From an uncultured bacterium (lineage in GTDB: Bacteria; Bacillota; Clostridia; Oscillospirales; Oscillospiraceae), in NCBI GenBank assembly GCA_905214155.1, contig CAJMLC010000098.1, forward strand, positions 1 through 7,212: a DNA stretch of 7,212 nt. The letters are read 5' to 3'. The notes beneath the pieces are model-generated. The model searched no databases, was not told where the DNA came from, and worked only from the letters and a program-made list of their open reading frames with translations. This document shows positions 5,975 to 7,212 of this stretch, piece after piece (the first letter of the stretch is position 1; each line of letters starts with the position of its first letter). Position numbers and translations under genes: made by a program.

Positions 5975-6003
5975 ACTATAACACAGCGCTTCCGAAAAAA
6001 CAA
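5975..6003 (-). promoter_or_regulatory. Promoter of the IclR regulator gene
   Basis: On the minus strand, -35 TTGTTT (6003-5998) and -10 TATAGT (5980-5975) are separated by 17 bp. The start point would be near 5968, giving a leader of about 45 nt. The operator-like repeat at 6028-6041 lies just upstream of the -35 element. Confidence 0.6.
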
Positions 6004-6027
6004 GTTCAAAATGAGAAAAACATAATT

Positions 6028-6041
6028 TCATATTTGGAATT
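6028..6041. repeat. Operator-like 14-nt sequence, inverted copy at 6172-6185
   Basis: TCATATTTGGAATT here is the exact reverse complement of AATTCCAAATATGA at 6172-6185. With the next bases, TTGGAATT (6034-6041) faces AAATTCAA (6052-6059), forming an imperfect dyad. Its position upstream of the regulator's -35 and between the two divergent promoters fits an IclR-type binding site for autoregulation. Confidence 0.55.
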
Positions 6042-6094
6042 CACAACTTGCAAATTCAACAATATTTCGTGAGAAAAAATAGAAATGCTGCCAA

Positions 6095-6123
6095 TTTACA
6101 AATGAATCACTTCGTGCTAGACT
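6095..6123 (+). promoter_or_regulatory. Promoter of the aldolase-kinase operon
   Basis: TTTACA (6095-6100) and TAGACT (6118-6123) are 17 bp apart, and a TG one base before the -10 makes it an extended -10 element (TGCTAGACT). Transcription would begin near 6130, leaving a leader of about 77 nt that contains the dyad at 6154-6177. A small TCGT-AAGG-ACGA hairpin lies at the start of the leader. Confidence 0.6.
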
Positions 6124-6153
6124 TTTCTCGTAAGGACGAAAGCGAAATTGTTG

Positions 6154-6177
6154 GGAATTACGAAAAACAGTAATTCC
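6154..6177 (+). promoter_or_regulatory. Palindromic operator in the leader of the aldolase gene
   Basis: GGAATTAC (6154-6161) and GTAATTCC (6170-6177) are perfect 8-bp arms around an 8-nt A-rich spacer. Flanking TTG and CAA extend the symmetry imperfectly. The right arm runs into the 14-nt sequence repeated in reverse at 6028-6041. The size and symmetry fit an IclR-family dimer site. Lying downstream of the predicted start point, it would block the polymerase when occupied. Confidence 0.6.
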
Positions 6178-6206
6178 AAATATGAGACTACTAGGAGCGC
6201 AAAATT

Positions 6207-7172
6207 ATGTTAGATGTACAAAAAGAACTGGGGAATTACGGCCTGATCCCGGTCGTCGTTCTGGAGCAGCCGGAGCAGGCTGTTCCCCTGGCCAGGGCAC
6301 TGGAGCGCGCGGGGCTGCCGGTCGCGGAGATCACGCTGCGCACGGACGCGGGGCTGGAGAGTATCCGCCGCATCCACGAGGCCATGCCGGATTTTCTGCT
6401 GGGCGCGGGGACAGTATTGACGCTGGACCAGTGCAAGGCGGCGATCGAGGCGGGCGCATCTTATATTGTGTCGCCGGGCTTCTATCCGGAGCTGGTGGAC
6501 TATTGTATGGAACAGCATATCACGGTGGTCCCGGGCTGCGTGACGCCAAGTGAAATTGAACAGGCACTGCTGCGCGGGATCCACACGGTGAAATTCTTCC
6601 CGGCGAGTGTCTACGGCGGCGTCGCGGGCTGTAAGGCCCTCTATGCGCCATATGCGGCCGCGGGGATCCGCTTCATCCCGACGGGCGGCATCAATGCCGC
6701 GAATCTAGCGGACTATGCGGCGCAGCCGTTCATCCACGCGATCGGTGGCGGATGGCTCACGCCAAAGGATGCCGTCGTCAGCGGCGACTGGGACCGCATC
6801 ACGCAGATCACGCGCGAGGCGATCGACACGCTGCTGGGCTTTGAGCTGGCGCACGTCGGCATCAATCTGGAAAGCGAACAGGAGGCCCTCACGGTCAGCG
6901 GACAGTTTGAACAGTTTTTCGGCTGGACGGCAAAGAACGGAAACAGCTCGATCTTCTCGAGCACCTGCATCGAGGTCCTGAAGAGCCGCGGACGCGGAGA
7001 AATGGGCCATCTTGCGGTACGCACGAACAACGTAGGCCGCGCGCTGCATTACCTCGCCAAGCGTGGGATGCAGGCCGACCCGGGATCGATCCGCTATGGC
7101 AACGGCCAGGCTACCTTTGCTTATATGCGGGAACCGATCGGCGGATTTGCGGTACACCTGCTGCAGAAGTAA
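6207..7172 (+). CDS. eda: KDPG/KHG aldolase fused to a C-terminal VOC (glyoxalase-like) domain
   Basis: Residues 1-210 form a class I aldolase that cleaves 2-keto-3-deoxy-6-phosphogluconate to pyruvate and glyceraldehyde-3-phosphate, and often also 4-hydroxy-2-oxoglutarate. The Schiff-base lysine is K129 in HTVKFFPAS; E41 and R45 (AEITLRT), GAGTV at 66-70 and PTGGIN at 158-163 complete the active site. Residues 212-321 are a VOC-type domain (FELAHVGIN, GNSSIF, MGHLAVRTNNVGRAL, IGGFAVHLLQK) with possible metal or ligand positions H216, E256, H268 and H317. Plain Eda is about 205-215 residues, so the extra ~110 are a true extension, a fusion I recall from Firmicutes homologues. AGGAG at 6193-6197 sets the ATG nine bases later. 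The kinase gene follows after 9-12 bp, forming one operon. The role of the VOC part is unknown. Confidence 0.94.
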   Translation: MLDVQKELGNYGLIPVVVLEQPEQAVPLARALERAGLPVAEITLRTDAGLESIRRIHEAMPDFLLGAGTVLTLDQCKAAIEAGASYIVSPGFYPELVDYCMEQHITVVPGCVTPSEIEQALLRGIHTVKFFPASVYGGVAGCKALYAPYAAAGIRFIPTGGINAANLADYAAQPFIHAIGGGWLTPKDAVVSGDWDRITQITREAIDTLLGFELAHVGINLESEQEALTVSGQFEQFFGWTAKNGNSSIFSSTCIEVLKSRGRGEMGHLAVRTNNVGRALHYLAKRGMQADPGSIRYGNGQATFAYMREPIGGFAVHLLQK

Positions 7173-7184
7173 GGAGGGGCAATG

Positions 7185-7212
7185 ATGAAAGTTCTGACAT
7201 TCGGCGAGATCA
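7185..7212 (+). CDS. kdgK: Start of 2-keto-3-deoxygluconate kinase (PfkB family), partial
   Basis: Only nine codons are present, reading MKVLTFGEI, which is the typical beginning of KDG kinases of the PfkB/ribokinase family. GGAGG (7173-7177) directly follows the aldolase stop and is seven bases before this ATG. An ATG at 7182 is in frame but very close to the ribosome binding site. The enzyme would phosphorylate 2-keto-3-deoxygluconate to KDPG, the substrate of the preceding aldolase. The call rests on the short N-terminus plus the operon context. Confidence 0.8.

Noticed and set aside
6011..6031. KdgR-like dyad ATGAGAAA...AATTTCAT
   Set aside because: The arms match at only about five of eight positions in an AT-rich stretch, so it is too weak to call as an operator.

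Overview
This 7.2 kb window looks like chromosomal DNA from a moderately high-GC anaerobic Firmicute, probably a gut Clostridia/Oscillospiraceae-type organism. That placement is an inference from gene content: a bacterial AsnA, a transketolase split into N and C subunits, a KDPG/KHG aldolase fused to a glyoxalase-like domain, a PucR/CdaR-type regulator, an IclR regulator and strong AGGAGG-type ribosome binding sites. No tRNA, rRNA, CRISPR array or insertion sequence was seen.

Layout, left to right. (1) 1-477, minus strand: the N-terminal half of asparagine synthetase A, running off the left edge, with its own promoter at about 536-564. (2) 610-855, minus strand: the last ~65 codons of a membrane protein (possibly an NhaC-like antiporter), followed by a hairpin terminator. 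No upstream part exists, because the PucR-type regulator gene begins on the other strand at 850. (3) 850-2497, plus strand: a PucR/CdaR-family regulator broken by a frameshift near 1790-1803. (4) 2514-2603: a 62-nt multiply palindromic element and then a likely promoter. (5) 2670-5015, plus strand: a three-gene operon of transketolase N subunit, transketolase C subunit and a small VOC/glyoxalase-family protein. The C subunit has an in-frame TAG that removes its last 26 residues, which remain encoded downstream. A 20-bp perfect hairpin ends the operon. (6) 5102-5923, minus strand: an IclR-family regulator converging on the operon. (7) 5924-6206: a divergent AT-rich control region with a promoter each way and related inverted-repeat operator candidates. 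(8) 6207-7172, plus strand: an Eda aldolase-VOC fusion, followed by the first codons of a 2-keto-3-deoxygluconate kinase (kdgK).

How the genes fit together. The right half is a classical 2-keto-3-deoxygluconate (KDG) module: KdgK would phosphorylate KDG, Eda would cleave KDPG to pyruvate and glyceraldehyde-3-phosphate, and the divergent IclR protein would be the sugar-acid-responsive regulator. The split transketolase plus VOC protein is a separate sugar-processing unit whose substrate cannot be read from the sequence; glyceraldehyde-3-phosphate is a plausible link between the two. The PucR-type gene may have regulated the transketolase operon but appears inactivated, or at least split in two.

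I did not find an obviously new biological system. The observations most worth checking are the amber codon in the transketolase C subunit, the frameshift in the regulator (both may be real decay, recoding or sequence error), the palindromic element upstream of the transketolase genes, and the repeated operator-like sites in the KDG control region.
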